Both the position numbers and the translations under genes were made by a program. From Corallium rubrum (taxonomy: Eukaryota; Cnidaria; Anthozoa; Scleralcyonacea; Coralliidae), in NCBI GenBank assembly GCA_964035015.1, contig OZ036006.1:10502151-10566150 (forward strand): 64,000 nt of DNA, given 5' to 3'. Each line of letters opens with the position of its first letter. The first letter of the stretch is position 1. Below are positions 44,101 to 57,052 of this stretch, piece by piece. Below the pieces are notes generated by a model that had not been told where the DNA came from, ran no database searches, and saw nothing but the letters and a program-made list of their open reading frames with translations.

Positions 44101-47100
44101 GATTTGTTGTGATTTGTTGTGATTTGTTGTGATTTGTTGCGATTTGTTGCGATTTGTTGTGATTTGTTGTGATTTGTTGCGATTTGTTGTGATTTGTTGT
44201 GATTTGTTGCGATTTGTTGCGATTTGTTGCGATTTGTTGTGATTTGTTGCGATTTGTTGTGATTTGTTGCGATTTGTTGCGATTTGTTGCGATTTGTTGC
44301 GATTTGTTGCGATTTGTTGTGATTTGTTGTGATTTGTTGCGATTTGTTGTGATTTGTTGTGATTTGTTGCGATTTGTTGCGATTTGTTATGATTTGTTGT
44401 GATTTGTTGCGATTTGTTGCGATTTGTTGCGATTTGTTGCGATTTGTTGCGATTTGTTGTGATTTGTTGCGATTTGTTGCGATTTGTTGCGATTTGTTGC
44501 GATTTGTTGCGATTTGTTGTGATTTGTTGCGATTTGTTGCGATTTGTTGCGATTTGTTGCGATTTGTTGCGATTTGTTGCGATTTGTTGCGATTTGTTGC
44601 GATTTGTTGCGATTTGTTGCGATTTGTTGTGATTTGTTGCGATTTGTTGCGATTTGTTGCGATTTGTTGCGATTTGTTGCGATTTGTTGCGATTTGTTGT
44701 GATTTGTTGCGATTTGTTGTGATTTGTTGTGATTTGTTGTGATTTGTTGTGATTTGTTGCGATTTGTTGCGATTTGTTGCGATTTGTTGCGATTTGTTGC
44801 GATTTGTTGTGATTTGTTGCGATTTGTTGCGATTTGTTGCGATTTGTTGCGATTTGTTGCGATTTGTTGTGATTTGTTGCGATTTGTTGTGATTTGTTGC
44901 GATTTGTTGCGATTTGTTGCGATTTGATGCGATTTGATGCGATTTGTTGCGATTTGTTGCGATTTGTTGTGATTTGTTGCGATTTGTTGCGATTTGTTGC
45001 GATTTGTTGCGATTTGTTCTGATTTGTTGTGATTTGTTGTGATTTGTTGCGATTTGTTGTGATTTGTTGTGATTTGTTGTGATTTGTTGTGATTTGTTGC
45101 GATTTGTTGTGATTTGTTGCGATTTGTTGCGATTTGTTGCGATTTGTTGTGATTTGTTGCGATTTGTTGTGATTTGTTGCGATTTGTTGTGATTTGTTGT
45201 GATTTGTTGCGATTTGTTGTGATTTGTTGCGATTTGTTGCGATTTGTTGCGATTTGTTGTGATTTGTTGCGATTTGTTGCGATTTGTTGCGATTTGTTGC
45301 GATTTGTTGTGATTTGCTGCGATTTGTTGCGATTTGTTGCGATTTGTTGCGATTTGTTGTGATTTGTTGTGATTTGTTGCGATTTGTTGTGATTTGTTGT
45401 GATTTGTTGTGATTTGTTGCGATTTGTTGCGATTTGTTGCGATTTGTTGTGATTTGTTGCGATTTGTTGCGATTTGTTGCGATTTGTTGCGATTTGTTGT
45501 GATTTGTTGTGATTTGTTGCGATTTGTTGCGATTTGTTGCGATTTGTTGTGATTTGTTGTGATTTGTTGTGATTTGTTGCGATTTGTTGCGATTTGTTGT
45601 GATTTGTTGTGATTTGTTGCGATTTGTTGCGATTTGTTGCGATTTGTTGCGATTTGTTGTGATTTGTTGTGATTTGTTGCGATTTGTTGTGATTTGTTGC
45701 GATTTGTTGTGATTTGTTGTGATTTGTTGTGATTTGTTGTGATTTGTTGCGATTTGTTGCGATTTGTTGTGATTTGTTGCGATTTGTTGTGATTTGTTGC
45801 GATTTGTTGTGATTTGTTGCGATTTGTTGCGATTTGTTGCGATTTGTTGCGATTTGTTGCGATTTGTTGTGATTTGTTGTGATTTGTTGCGATTTGTTGC
45901 GATTTGTTGCGATTTGTTGTGATTTGTTGTGATTTGTTGCGATTTGTTGCGATTTGTTGCGATTTGTTGCGATTTGTTGTGATTTGTTGCGATTTGTTGT
46001 GATTTGTTGTGATTTGTTGCGATTTGTTGCGATTTGTTGCGATTTGTTGTGATTTGTTGTGATTTGTTGTGATTTGTTGCGATTTGTTGTGATTTGTTGT
46101 GATTTGTTGCGATTTGTTGCGATTTGTTGTGATTTGTTGTGATTTGTTGCGATTTGTTGCGATTTGTTGCGATTTGTTGCGATTTGTTCTGATTTGTTGC
46201 GATTTGTTGTGATTTGTTGCGATTTGTTGTGATTTGTTGTGATTTGTTGTGATTTGTTGCGATTTGTTGCGATTTGTTGCGATTTGTTGCGATTTGTTGC
46301 GATTTGTTGCGATTTGTTGCGATTTGTTGCGATTTGTTGCGATTTGTTGCGATTTGTTGCGATTTGTTGCGATTTGTTGTGATTTGTTGCGATTTGTTGT
46401 GATTTGTTGCGATTTGTTGCGATTTGTTGCGATTTGTTGTGATTTGTTGTGATTTGTTGCGATTTGTTGCGATTTGTTGCGATTTGTTGCGATTTGTTCT
46501 GATTTGTTGCGATTTGTTGTGATTTGTTGCGATTTGTTGTGATTTGTTGCGATTTGTTGTGATTTGTTGCGATTTGTTGTGATTTGTTGTGATTTGTTGC
46601 GATTTGTTGCGATTTGTTGCGATTTGTTGTGATTTGTTGTGATTTGTTGCGATTTGTGATTTGTTGTGATTTGTTGCGATTTGTTGCGATTTGTTGCGAT
46701 TTGTTGTGATTTGTTGCGATTTGTTGCGATTTGTTGCGATTTGTTGCGATTTGTTGTGATTTGTTGCGATTTGTTGCGATTTGTTGTGATTTGTTGGGAT
46801 TTGTTGCGATTTGTTGCGATTTGTTGCGATTTGTTGTGATTTGTTGCGATTTGTTGCGATTTGTTGTGATTTGTTGCGATTTGTTGTGATTTGTTGCGAT
46901 TTGTTGTGATTTGTTGCGATTTGTTGTGATTTGTTGTGATTTGTTGTGATTTGTTGCGATTTGTTGCGATTTGTTGTGATTTGTTGCGATTTGTTGCGAT
47001 TTGTTGCGATTTGTTGCGATTTGCTGCGATTTGTTGCGATTTGTTGCGATTTGTTGCGATTTGCTGCGATTTGTTGTGATTTGTTGTGATTTGTTGTGAT

Positions 47101-50100
47101 TTGTTGCGATTTGTTGCGATTTGTTGTGATTTGTTGCGATTTGTTGTGATTTGTTGTGATTTGTTGCGATTTGTTGCGATTTGTTGCGATTTGTTGTGAT
47201 TTGTTGCGATTTGTTGTGATTTGTTGCGATTTGTTGCGATTTGTTGCGATTTGTTGCGATTTGTTGCGATTTGTTGCGATTTGTTGTGATTTGTTGTGAT
47301 TTGTTGCGATTTGTTGTGATTTGTTGCGATTTGTTGCGATTTGTTGCGATTTGTTGTGATTTGTTGCGATTTGTTGCGATTTGTTGCGATTTGTTGCGAT
47401 TTGTTGTGATTTGTTGCGATTTGTTGTGATTTGTTGTGATTTGTTGCGATTTGTTGCGATTTGTTGCGATTTGTTGCGATTTGTTGCGATTTGTTGCGAT
47501 TTGTTGCGATTTGTTGCGATTTGTTGCGATTTGTTGCGATTTGTTGCGATTTGTTGTGATTTGTTGTGATTTGTTGCGATTTGTTGCGATTTGTTGCGAT
47601 TTGTTGCGATTTGTTGCGATTTGTTGCGATTTGTTGCGATTTGTTGTGATTTGTTGCGATTTGTTGCGATTTGTTGTGATTTGTTGTGATTTGTTGTGAT
47701 TTGTTGCGATTTGTTGCGATTTGTTGTGATTTGTTGTGATTTGTTGCGATTTGTTGCGATTTGTTGTGATTTGTTGCGATTTGTTGCGATTTGTTGCGAT
47801 TTGTTGCGATTTGTTGCGATTTGTTGCGATTTGTTGCGATTTGTTGCGATTTGTTGTGATTTGTTGCGATTTGTTGTGATTTGTTGTGATTTGTTGTGAT
47901 TTGTTGCGATTTGTTCTGATTTGTTGCGATTTGTTCTGATTTGTTGCGATTTGTTGTGATTTGTTGCGATTTGTTGTGATTTGTTGTGATTTGTTGTGAT
48001 TTGTTGTGATTTGTTGTGATTTGTTGCGATTTGTTGCGATTTGTTGCGATTTGTTGTGATTTGTTGTGATTTGTGGTGATTTGTTGTGATTTGTTGTGAT
48101 TTGTTGCGATTTGTTGTGATTTGTTGCGATTTGTTGTGATTTGTTGCGATTTGTTGCGATTTGTTGCGATTTGTTGCGATTTGTTGTGATTTGTTGTGAT
48201 TTGTTGCGATTTGTTGCGATTTGTTGTGATTTGTTGCGATTTGTTGTGATTTGTTTGCGATTTGTTGTGATTTGTTGTGATTTGTTGCGATTTGTTGCGA
48301 TTTGTTGTGATTTGTTGCGATTTGTTGTGATTTGTTGCGATTTGTTGCGATTTGTTGTGATTTGTTGCGATTTGTTGCGATTTGTTGTGATTTGTTGTGA
48401 TTTGTTGCGATTTGTTGTGATTTGTTGCGATTTGTTGTGATTTGTTGTGATTTGTTGCGATTTGTTGCGATTTGTTGCGATTTGTTGCGATTTGTTGTGA
48501 TTTGTTGCGATTTGTTGTGATTTGTTGCGATTTGTTGCGATTTGTTGCGATTTGTTGCGATTTGTTGCGATTTGTTGTGATTTGTTGTGATTTGTTGTGA
48601 TTTGTTGCGATTTGTTGTGATTTGTTGTGATTTGTTGCGATTTGTTGCGATTTGTTGTGATTTGTTGTGATTTGTTGCGATTTGTTGCGATTTGTTGCGA
48701 TTTGTTGTGATTTGTTGCGATTTGTTGCGATTTGTTGCGATTTGTTGTGATTTGTTGCGATTTGTTGCGATTTGTTGTGATTTGTTGCGATTTGTTGCGA
48801 TTTGTTGTGATTTGTTGCGATTTGTTGTGATTTGTTGCGATTTGTTGCGATTTGTTGTGATTTGTTGTGATTTGTTGCGATTTGTTGCGATTTGTTGCGA
48901 TTTGTTGCGATTTGTTGTGATTTGTTGCGATTTGTTGCGATTTGTTGTGATTTGTTGTGATTTGTTGCGATTTGTTGCGATTTGTTGCGATTTGTTGCGA
49001 TTTGTTGTGATTTGTTGCGATTTGTTGTGATTTGTTGTGATTTGTTGTGATTTGTTGCGATTTGTTGCGATTTGTTGCGATTTGTTGCGATTTGTTGCGA
49101 TTTGTTGTGATTTGTTGTGATTTGTTGCGATTTGTTGCGATTTGTTGCGATTTGTTGCGATTTGTTGCGATTTGTTGCGATTTGTTGTGATTTGTTGCGA
49201 TTTGTTGTGATTTGTTGTGATTTGTTGCGATTTGTTGTGATTTGTTGTGATTTGTTGCGATTTGTTGTGATTTGTTGTGATTTGTTGTGATTTGTTGTGA
49301 TTTGTTGTGATTTGTTGTGATTTGTTGCGATTTGTTGCGATTTGTTGCGATTTGTTGTGATTTGTTGCGATTTGTTGCGATTTGTTGCGATTTGTTGCGA
49401 TTTGTTGCGATTTGTTGCGATTTGTTGCGATTTGTTGCGATTTGTTGTGATTTGTTGTGATTTGTTGCGATTTGTTGCGATTTGTTGCGATTTGTTGCGA
49501 TTTGTTGTGATTTGTTGCGATTTGTTGTGATTTGTTGCGATTTGTTGCGATTTGTTGTGATTTGTTGTGATTTGTTGCGATTTGTTGCGATTTGTTGCGA
49601 TTTGTTGTGATTTGTTGCGATTTGTTGCGATTTGTTGCGATTTGTTGTGATTTGTTACGATTTGTTGCGATTTGCTGCGATTTGTTGCGATTTGTTGCGA
49701 TTTGTTGCGATTTGTTGCGATTTGTTGCGATTTGTGATTTGTTGTGATTTGTTGTGATTTGTTGCGATTTGTTGCGATTTGTTGTGATTTGTTGCGATTT
49801 GTTGTGATTTGTTGTGATTTGTTGCGATTTGTTGCGATTTGTTGCGATTTGTTGCGATTTGTTGCGATTTGTTGCGATTTGATGCGATTTGATGCGATTT
49901 GTTGCGATTTGTTGTGATTTGTTGCGATTTGTTGTGATTTGTTGCGATTTGTTGCGATTTGTTGCGATTTGTTGCGATTTGTTGCGATTTGTTGTGATTT
50001 GTTGTGATTTGTTGTGATTTGTTGTGATTTGTTGCGATTTGTTGCGATTTGTTGCGATTTGTTGTGATTTGTTGTGATTTGTTGCGATTTGTTGTGATTT

Positions 50101-53100
50101 GTTGCGATTTGTTGCGATTTGTTGCGATTTGTTGCGATTTGTTGCGATTTGTTGCGATTTGTTGTGATTTGTTGCGATTTGTTGCGATTTGTTGTGATTT
50201 GTTGCGATTTGTTGCGATTTGTTGTGATTTGTTGCGATTTGTTGTGATTTGTTGTGATTTGTTGCGATTTGTTGTGATTTGTTGTGATTTGTTGCGATTT
50301 GTTGCGATTTGTTGCGATTTGTTGTGATTTGTTGCGATTTGTTGTGATTTGTTGCGATTTGTTGCGATTTGTTGCGATTTGTTGCGATTTGTTGCGATTT
50401 GTTGTGATTTGTTGTGATTTGTTGCGATTTGTTGTGATTTGTTGTGATTTGTTGCGATTTGTTGCGATTTGTTGTGATTTGTTGTGATTTGTTGCGATTT
50501 GTTGCGATTTGTTGCGATTTGTTGCGATTTGTTGCGATTTGTTGCGATTTGTTGTGATTTGTTGTGATTTGTTGCGATTTGTTGCGATTTGTTGCGATTT
50601 GTTGTGATTTGTTGCGATTTGTTGTGATTTGTTGCGATTTGTTGTGATTTGTTGCGATTTGTTGCGATTTGTTGTGATTTGTTGTGATTTGTTGCGATTT
50701 GTTGCGATTTGTTGCGATTTGTTGCGATTTGTTGTGATTTGTTGCGATTTGTTGCGATTTGTTGTGATTTGTTGTGATTTGTTGTGATTTGTTGCGATTT
50801 GTTGCGATTTGTTGCGATTTGTTGCGATTTGTTGCGATTTGTTGTGATTTGTTGTGATTTGTTGTGATTTGTTGCGATTTGTTGCGATTTGTTGCGATTT
50901 GTTGCGATTTGTTGCGATTTGTTGTGATTTGTTGCGATTTGTTGCGATTTGTTGCGATTTGTTGCGATTTGTTGCGATTTGTTGCGATTTGTTGCGATTT
51001 GTTGCGATTTGTTGCGATTTGTTGTGATTTGTTGTGATTTGTTGCGATTTGTTGTGATTTGTTGTGATTTGTTGCGATTTGTTGTGATTTGTTGCGATTT
51101 GTTGTGATTTGTTGTGATTTGTTGTGATTTGTTGTGATTTGTTGCGATTTGTTGCGATTTGTTGCGATTTGTTGCGATTTGTTGCGATTTGTTGCGATTT
51201 GTTGCGATTTGTTGCGATTTGTTGCGATTTGTTGCGATTTGTTGTGATTTGTTGCGATTTGTTGTGATTTGTTGCGATTTGTTGCGATTTGTTGCGATTT
51301 GTTGTGATTTGTTGCGATTTGTTGTGATTTGTTGCGATTTGTTGTGATTTGTTGCGATTTGTTGCGATTTGTTGTGATTTGTTGTGATTTGTTGCGATTT
51401 GTTGCGATTTGTTGCGATTTGTTGTGATTTGTTGCGATTTGTTGCGATTTGTTGCGATTTGTTGTGATTTGTTGCGATTTGTTGCGATTTGTTGCGATTT
51501 GTTGCGATTTGTTGTGATTTGTTGCGATTTGTTGCGATTTGTTGCGATTTGTTGTGATTTGTTGTGATTTGTTGTGATTTGTTGCGATTTGTTGCGATTT
51601 GTTGCGATTTGTTGCGATTTGTTGTGATTTGTTGTGATTTGTTGCGATTTGTTGCGATTTGTTGCGATTTGTTGCGATTTGTTGCGATTTGTTGCGATTT
51701 GTTGCGATTTGTTGCGATTTGTTGCGATTTGTTGCGATTTGTTGCGATTTGTTGCGATTTGTTGCGATTTGTTGCGATTTGTTGCGATTTGTTGCGATTT
51801 GTTGCGATGATTTGTTGTGATTTGTTGTGATTTGTTGTGATTTGTTGTGATTTGTTGCGATTTGTTGCGATTTGTTGCGATTTGTTGTGATTTGTTGCGA
51901 TTTGTTGCGATTTGTTGTGATTTGTTGCGATTTGTTGCGATTTGTTGCGATTTGTTGCGATTTGTTGCGATTTGTTGCGATTTGTTGCGATTTGTTGCGA
52001 TTTGTTGCGATTTGTTGTGATTTGTTGTGATTTGTTGCGATTTGTTGTGATTTGTTGCGATTTGTTGTGATTTGTTGTGATTTGTTGCGATTTGTTGCGA
52101 TTTGTTGTGATTTGTTGCGATTTGTTGCGATTTGTTGCGATTTGTTGCGATTTGTTGCGATTTGTTGCGATTTGTTGCGATTTGTTGCGATTTGTTGCGA
52201 TTTGTTGTGATTTGTTGTGATTTGTTGCGATTTGTTGCGATTTGTTGCGATTTGTTGCGATTTGTTGCGATTTGTTGCGATTTGTTGTGATTTGTTGTGA
52301 TTTGTTGCGATTTGTTGTGATTTGTTGTGATTTGTTGTGATTTGTTGTGATTTGTTGCGATTTGTTGCGATTTGTTGCGATTTGTTGCGATTTGTTGCGA
52401 TTTGTTGTGATTTGTTGCGATTTGTTGTGATTTGTTGTGATTTGTTGCGATTTGTTGTGATTTGTTGCGATTTGTTGCGATTTGTTGCGATTTGTTGCGA
52501 TTTGTTGCGATTTGTTGCGATTTGTTGTGATTTGTTGTGATTTGTTGCGATTTGTTGCGATTTGTTGCGATTTGTTGCGATTTGTTGCGATTTGTTGCGA
52601 TTTGTTGTGATTTGTTGTGATTTGTTGTGATTTGTTGCGATTTGTTGTGATTTGTTGCGATTTGTTGCGATTTGTTGTGATTTGTTGTGATTTGTTGCGA
52701 TTTGTTGTGATTTGTTGTGATTTGTTGCGATTTGTGATTTGTTGTGATTTGTTGTGATTTGTTGCGATTTGTTGTGATTTGTTGTGATTTGTTGTGATTT
52801 GTTGCGATTTGTTGTGATTTGTTGCGATTTGTTGTGATTTGTTGCGATTTGTTGCGATTTGTTGCGATTTGTTGCGATTTGTTGCGATTTGTTGCGATTT
52901 GTTGCGATTTGTTGTGATTTGTTGCGATTTGTTGCGATTTGTTGCGATTTGTTGCGATTTGTTGCGATTTGTTGCGATTTGTTGCGATTTGTTGCGATTT
53001 GTTGCGATTTGTTGTGATTTGTTGCGATTTGTTGTGATTTGTTGCGATTTGTTGCGATTTGTTGTGATTTGTTGTGATTTGTTGCGATTTGTTGCGATTT

Positions 53101-55460
53101 GTTGCGATTTGTTGCGATTTGTTGCGATTTGTTGTGATTTGTTGCGATTTGTTGCGATTTGTTGCGATTTGTTGTGATTTGTTGCGTTTGTTGTGATTTG
53201 TTGCGATTTGTTGCGATTTGTTGCGATTTGTTGCGATTTGTTGCGATTTGTTGTGATTTGTTGTGATTTGTTGTGATTTGTTGTGATTTGTTGCGATTTG
53301 TTGTGATTTGTTGCGATTTGTTGTGATTTGTTGCGATTTGTTGCGATTTGTTGCGATTTGTTGCGATTTGTTGTGATTTGTTGCGATTTGTTGCGATTTG
53401 TTGCGATTTGTTGCGATTTGTTGCGATTTGTTGCGATTTGTTGTGATTTGTTGCGATTTGTTGTGATTTGTTGCGATTTGTTGTGATTTGTTGTGATTTG
53501 TTGCGATTTGTTGCGATTTGTTGCGATTTGTTGCGATTTGTTGTGATTTGTTGCGATTTGTTGCGATTTGTTGCGATTTGTTGCGATTTGTTGCGATTTG
53601 TTGCGATTTGTTGCGATTTGTTGCGATTTGTTGCGATTTGTTGCGATTTGTTGCGATTTGTTGCGATTTGTTGTGATTTGTTGTGATTTGTTGCGATTTG
53701 TTGCGATTTGTTGCGATTTGTTGCGATTTGTTGTGATTTGTTGTGATTTGTTGCGATTTGTTGCGATTTGTTGCGATTTGTTGCGATTTGTTGCGATTTG
53801 ATGCGATTTGATGCGATTTGTTGCGATTTGTTGCGATTTGTTGCGATTTGTTGCGATTTGTTGCGATTTGTTGCGATTTGTTGCGATTTGTTGCGATTTG
53901 TTGTGATTTGTTGTGATTTGTTGTGATTTGTTGCGATTTGTTGCGATTTGTTGCGATTTGTTGCGATTTGTTGTGATTTGTTGTGATTTGTTGTGATTTG
54001 TTGTGATTTGTTGCGATTTGTTGCGATTTGTTGCGATTTGTTCTGATTTGTTGCGATTTGTTGCGATTTGTTGCGATTTGTTGTGATTTGTTGCGATTTG
54101 TTGCGATTTGTTGCGATTTGTTGCGATTTGTTGCGATTTGTTGTGATTTGTTGTGATTTGTTGCGATTTGTTGCGATTTGTTGCGATTTGTTGCGATTTG
54201 TTGCGATTTGTTGCGATTTGTTGCGATTTGTTGCGATTTGTTGCGATTTGTTGCGATTTGTTGCGATTTGTTGCGATTTGTTGTGATTTGTTGCGATTTG
54301 TTGCGATTTGTTGCGATTTGTTGCGATTTGTTGCGATTTGTTGCGATTTGTTGCGATTTGTTGTGATTTGTTGTGATTTGTTGTGATTTGTTGCGATTTG
54401 TTGTGATTTGTTGTGATTTGTTGTGATTTGTTGCGATTTGTTGCGATTTGTTGCGATTTGTTGCGATTTGTTGCGATTTGTTGCGATTTGTTGCGATTTG
54501 TTGTGATTTGTTGTGATTTGTTGCGATTTGTTGTGATTTGTTGTGATTTGTTGCGATTTGTTGCGATTTGTTGCGATTTGTTGCGATTTGTTGCGATTTG
54601 TTGTGATTTGTTGTGATTTGTTGTGATTTGTTGCGATTTGTTGTGATTTGTTGCGATTTGTTGCGATTTGTTGCGATTTGTTGTGATTTGTTGCGATTTG
54701 TTGTGATTTGTTGCGATTTGTTGTGATTTGTTGCGATTTGTTGTGATTTGTTGCGATTTGTTGTGATTTGTTGCGATTTGTTGCGATTTGTTGCGATTTG
54801 TTGTGATTTGTTGTTGCGATTTGTTGGGATTTGTTGCGATTTGTTGTGATTTGTTGTGATTTGTTGCGATTTGTTGTGATTTGTTGCGATTTGTTGCGAT
54901 TTGTTGCGATTTGTTGCGATTTGTTGTGATTTGTTGCGATTTGTTGCGATTTGTTGTGATTTGTTGCGATTTGTTGTGATTTGTTGTGATTTGTTGCGAT
55001 TTGTTGCGATTTGTTGCGATTTGTTGCGATTTGTTGCGATTTGTTGTGATTTGTTGTGATTTGTTGCGATTTGTTGCGATTTGTTGCGATTTGTTGTGAT
55101 TTGTTGCGATTTGTTGCGATTTGTTGTGATTTGTTGTGATTTGTTGTGATTTGTTGCGATTTGTTGTGATTTGTTGCGATTTGTTGCGATTTGTTGTGAT
55201 TTGTTGTGATTTGTTGTGATTTGTTGCGATTTGTTGTGATTTGTTGCGATTTGTTGCGATTTGTTGTGATTTGTTGTGATTTGTTGCGATTTGTTGTGAT
55301 TTGTTGCGATTTGTTGTGATTTGTTGCGATTTGTTGTGATTTGTTGCGATTTGTTGTGATTTGTTGTGATTTGTTGCGATTTGTTGTGACTTGTTGCGAT
55401 TTGTTGTGATTTGTTGCGATTTGTTGAGATTTGTTGTGATTTGTTGTGATTTGTTGCGAA
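35186..55460 (+). repeat. 10-bp satellite array, main block (20 kb)
   Basis: About 2,000 monomers of GATTTGTTG[C/T] with rare private variants (GCTGT, GATGC, GTTAT, GTTCT, TGTCATTT) and rare small indels. Patterns of C- and T-type monomers recur over long distances, for example 36991-37150, 40831-40990, 42261-42420 and 44101-44260. A 4,790-codon stop-free minus frame (55487-41115) spans it purely because the monomer has no stop word in any minus phase. Confidence 0.97.
35466..35665. other. Assembly gap of 200 N
   Basis: Exactly 200 unknown bases inside the satellite. A round gap size is probably a placeholder, so the real array length is unknown. Confidence 0.98.
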
Positions 55461-55520
55461 CTCAGCGGCTAAATGGCGTAAGGTCATGATTTCACGAGCT
55501 CTCAGTCTATCGCAAAATCA

Positions 55521-57026
55521 AGTGTTGACAATGTTAGCAATATTGCTAATAAGGTAAATTTGCCTTCCAAAAGTCAATTGTTACGTAATGATAATGGTGA
55601 ATTGACTTGGTATGGTAATCTTGAAGAGCTAAAACATTTTATTTGCGAACATCTAAAGCTGTCGGGAAAATGGTCGTCTCCGGGAGGCGAAACAAAGCTA
55701 TTCACTAACGATGAAATTACACTGAAATGGAATGGACCGAACAGAAAAAAAATATCCGTGGTTAAAGACGACATCTCCCATCTCGAAGACATCTTACAGA
55801 AATGCTCAGCCATCGCGTGTTCATCACAAACACAAACGGTGAAGACAAACAATCATGCCAATATCGAACACGTGCGAGAAGAGAAGGAAGGCTTCGAGGA
55901 GAGACTTGCAAGAAATGGCTGGAGAATGAAAATGAAATAAAGAAAATGAAGGAGGAAATCACCAAGATGAATTCTCTGATTAATAAAGTGATCGAGAATC
56001 AGCAAGCAATCAATACAAATTGCAATGACAAAGTGAATGAAACCGAAGATGTCCAGACATTATTGAACACAATAAACAAGATGGCGGACGAGCTTGAACC
56101 GTTGAAGGTTGAAGTAGAACAAATTGCGAAAGATAACACACAAATGAAGGTAATACTAGATATAAAGCAGAACGAATGGATCACTGTACATGAAAGGAAG
56201 CATGCAGGTCACAGTCAAGAAACCTCAGCTGTTGTGGAAAATGTCATCCCCACAACAAATCGCTTTGATGTATTAGAAGATACAGCACAGACACAAAGCA
56301 ATGAAGAATCGGTTGACGAGTCCACTGTACTTGGCTACGTTTCCTTTCCATCCCCGCACCCAATGCAAAAGAGCGACCAACCAAAGCACATGAAAGCCAA
56401 GAGAGGTAAAGCTAGAATCCTAGTCATCGGCGATTCAATGGTGAAAAACATCAAGACGGCCAAACTTTCCCGTACTGCCAAAACCAGTCTCCTGCGAAAC
56501 ACTCCGTGGAGCGAAAATAGGCAAAGTGAGAGAAGAATTTGAAAAGACAACAGAAAATGAATGCAATGACCAGCTACATGGCGTTGTTCTCCATGTGGGC
56601 ACCAACAATCTGGCGTCTCATCCACCAGAAGAAGCGGCTAGGGAAATGGAAAAACTTATTGAAGTTGCCAAAGTGAAAGCAGAAAATGTTGCCGTATCCA
56701 GTGTGATAAACAGGTATGACAATAAGGTGCCACATTCTCGTATTTCAGATTATAACAATCTATTGCATGGTTTGTGCAAAAAGCATGATATAACATTTAT
56801 TGATAACAATAACATTGATGAAAATCAATTAAATGGCTCAAATCTGCACCTAAATCACCATGGTGATAGGAGCCTTGGCAAAACATTTTGTGACTATCTG
56901 AGATCAATCAGGTCTGGAAATCGCAACACCTCGAGCCATTTTTTTCGGATAGGCCAAGGCAAACCGAGCCAACTAGAGGAATGGAATCAATACCTGGCAT
57001 TTGTTGCCAGAAGGATGCAACAGTAA
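55521..57026 (+). pseudogene. LINE-B ORF1 with SGNH/GDSL esterase-like domain, frameshifted
   Basis: ORF1 proteins of some CR1-type LINEs carry an esterase-like domain. Three frame segments chain: 55521-~55930 (no ATG; contains NGELTWYGNLEELKHFI), ~55930-~56485 (coiled-coil-like Glu/Lys/Asn-rich, then RILVIGDSMVKNI) and ~56487-57026. The esterase blocks are GDS at 56429-56437, GTNN at 56598-56609 and HLN at 56847-56855. The acidic residue usual two positions before the catalytic His is not obvious (SNLHLN). Two frameshifts, near 55930 and 56486, break the gene. A TAA precedes the first segment, so the true start is lost or lies in another frame. Confidence 0.78.
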
Positions 57027-57052
57027 ATCATAATAATGTACCTAAGGTGAAC

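Noticed and set aside
26889..54616. Plus-strand LLRFVAICCD frames throughout the array
   Set aside because: Satellite translation, ended wherever a T-type monomer creates TGA in that phase.
41115..55487. Giant minus-strand ORF (4,790 codons) and the similar ones at 26657-29513, 29941-32049, 35779-37515 and 37980-39830
   Set aside because: They consist only of the 10-bp satellite read in a stop-free strand. The start comes from LINE-B 5' sequence, the ends are array interruptions, and there is no non-repeat domain.
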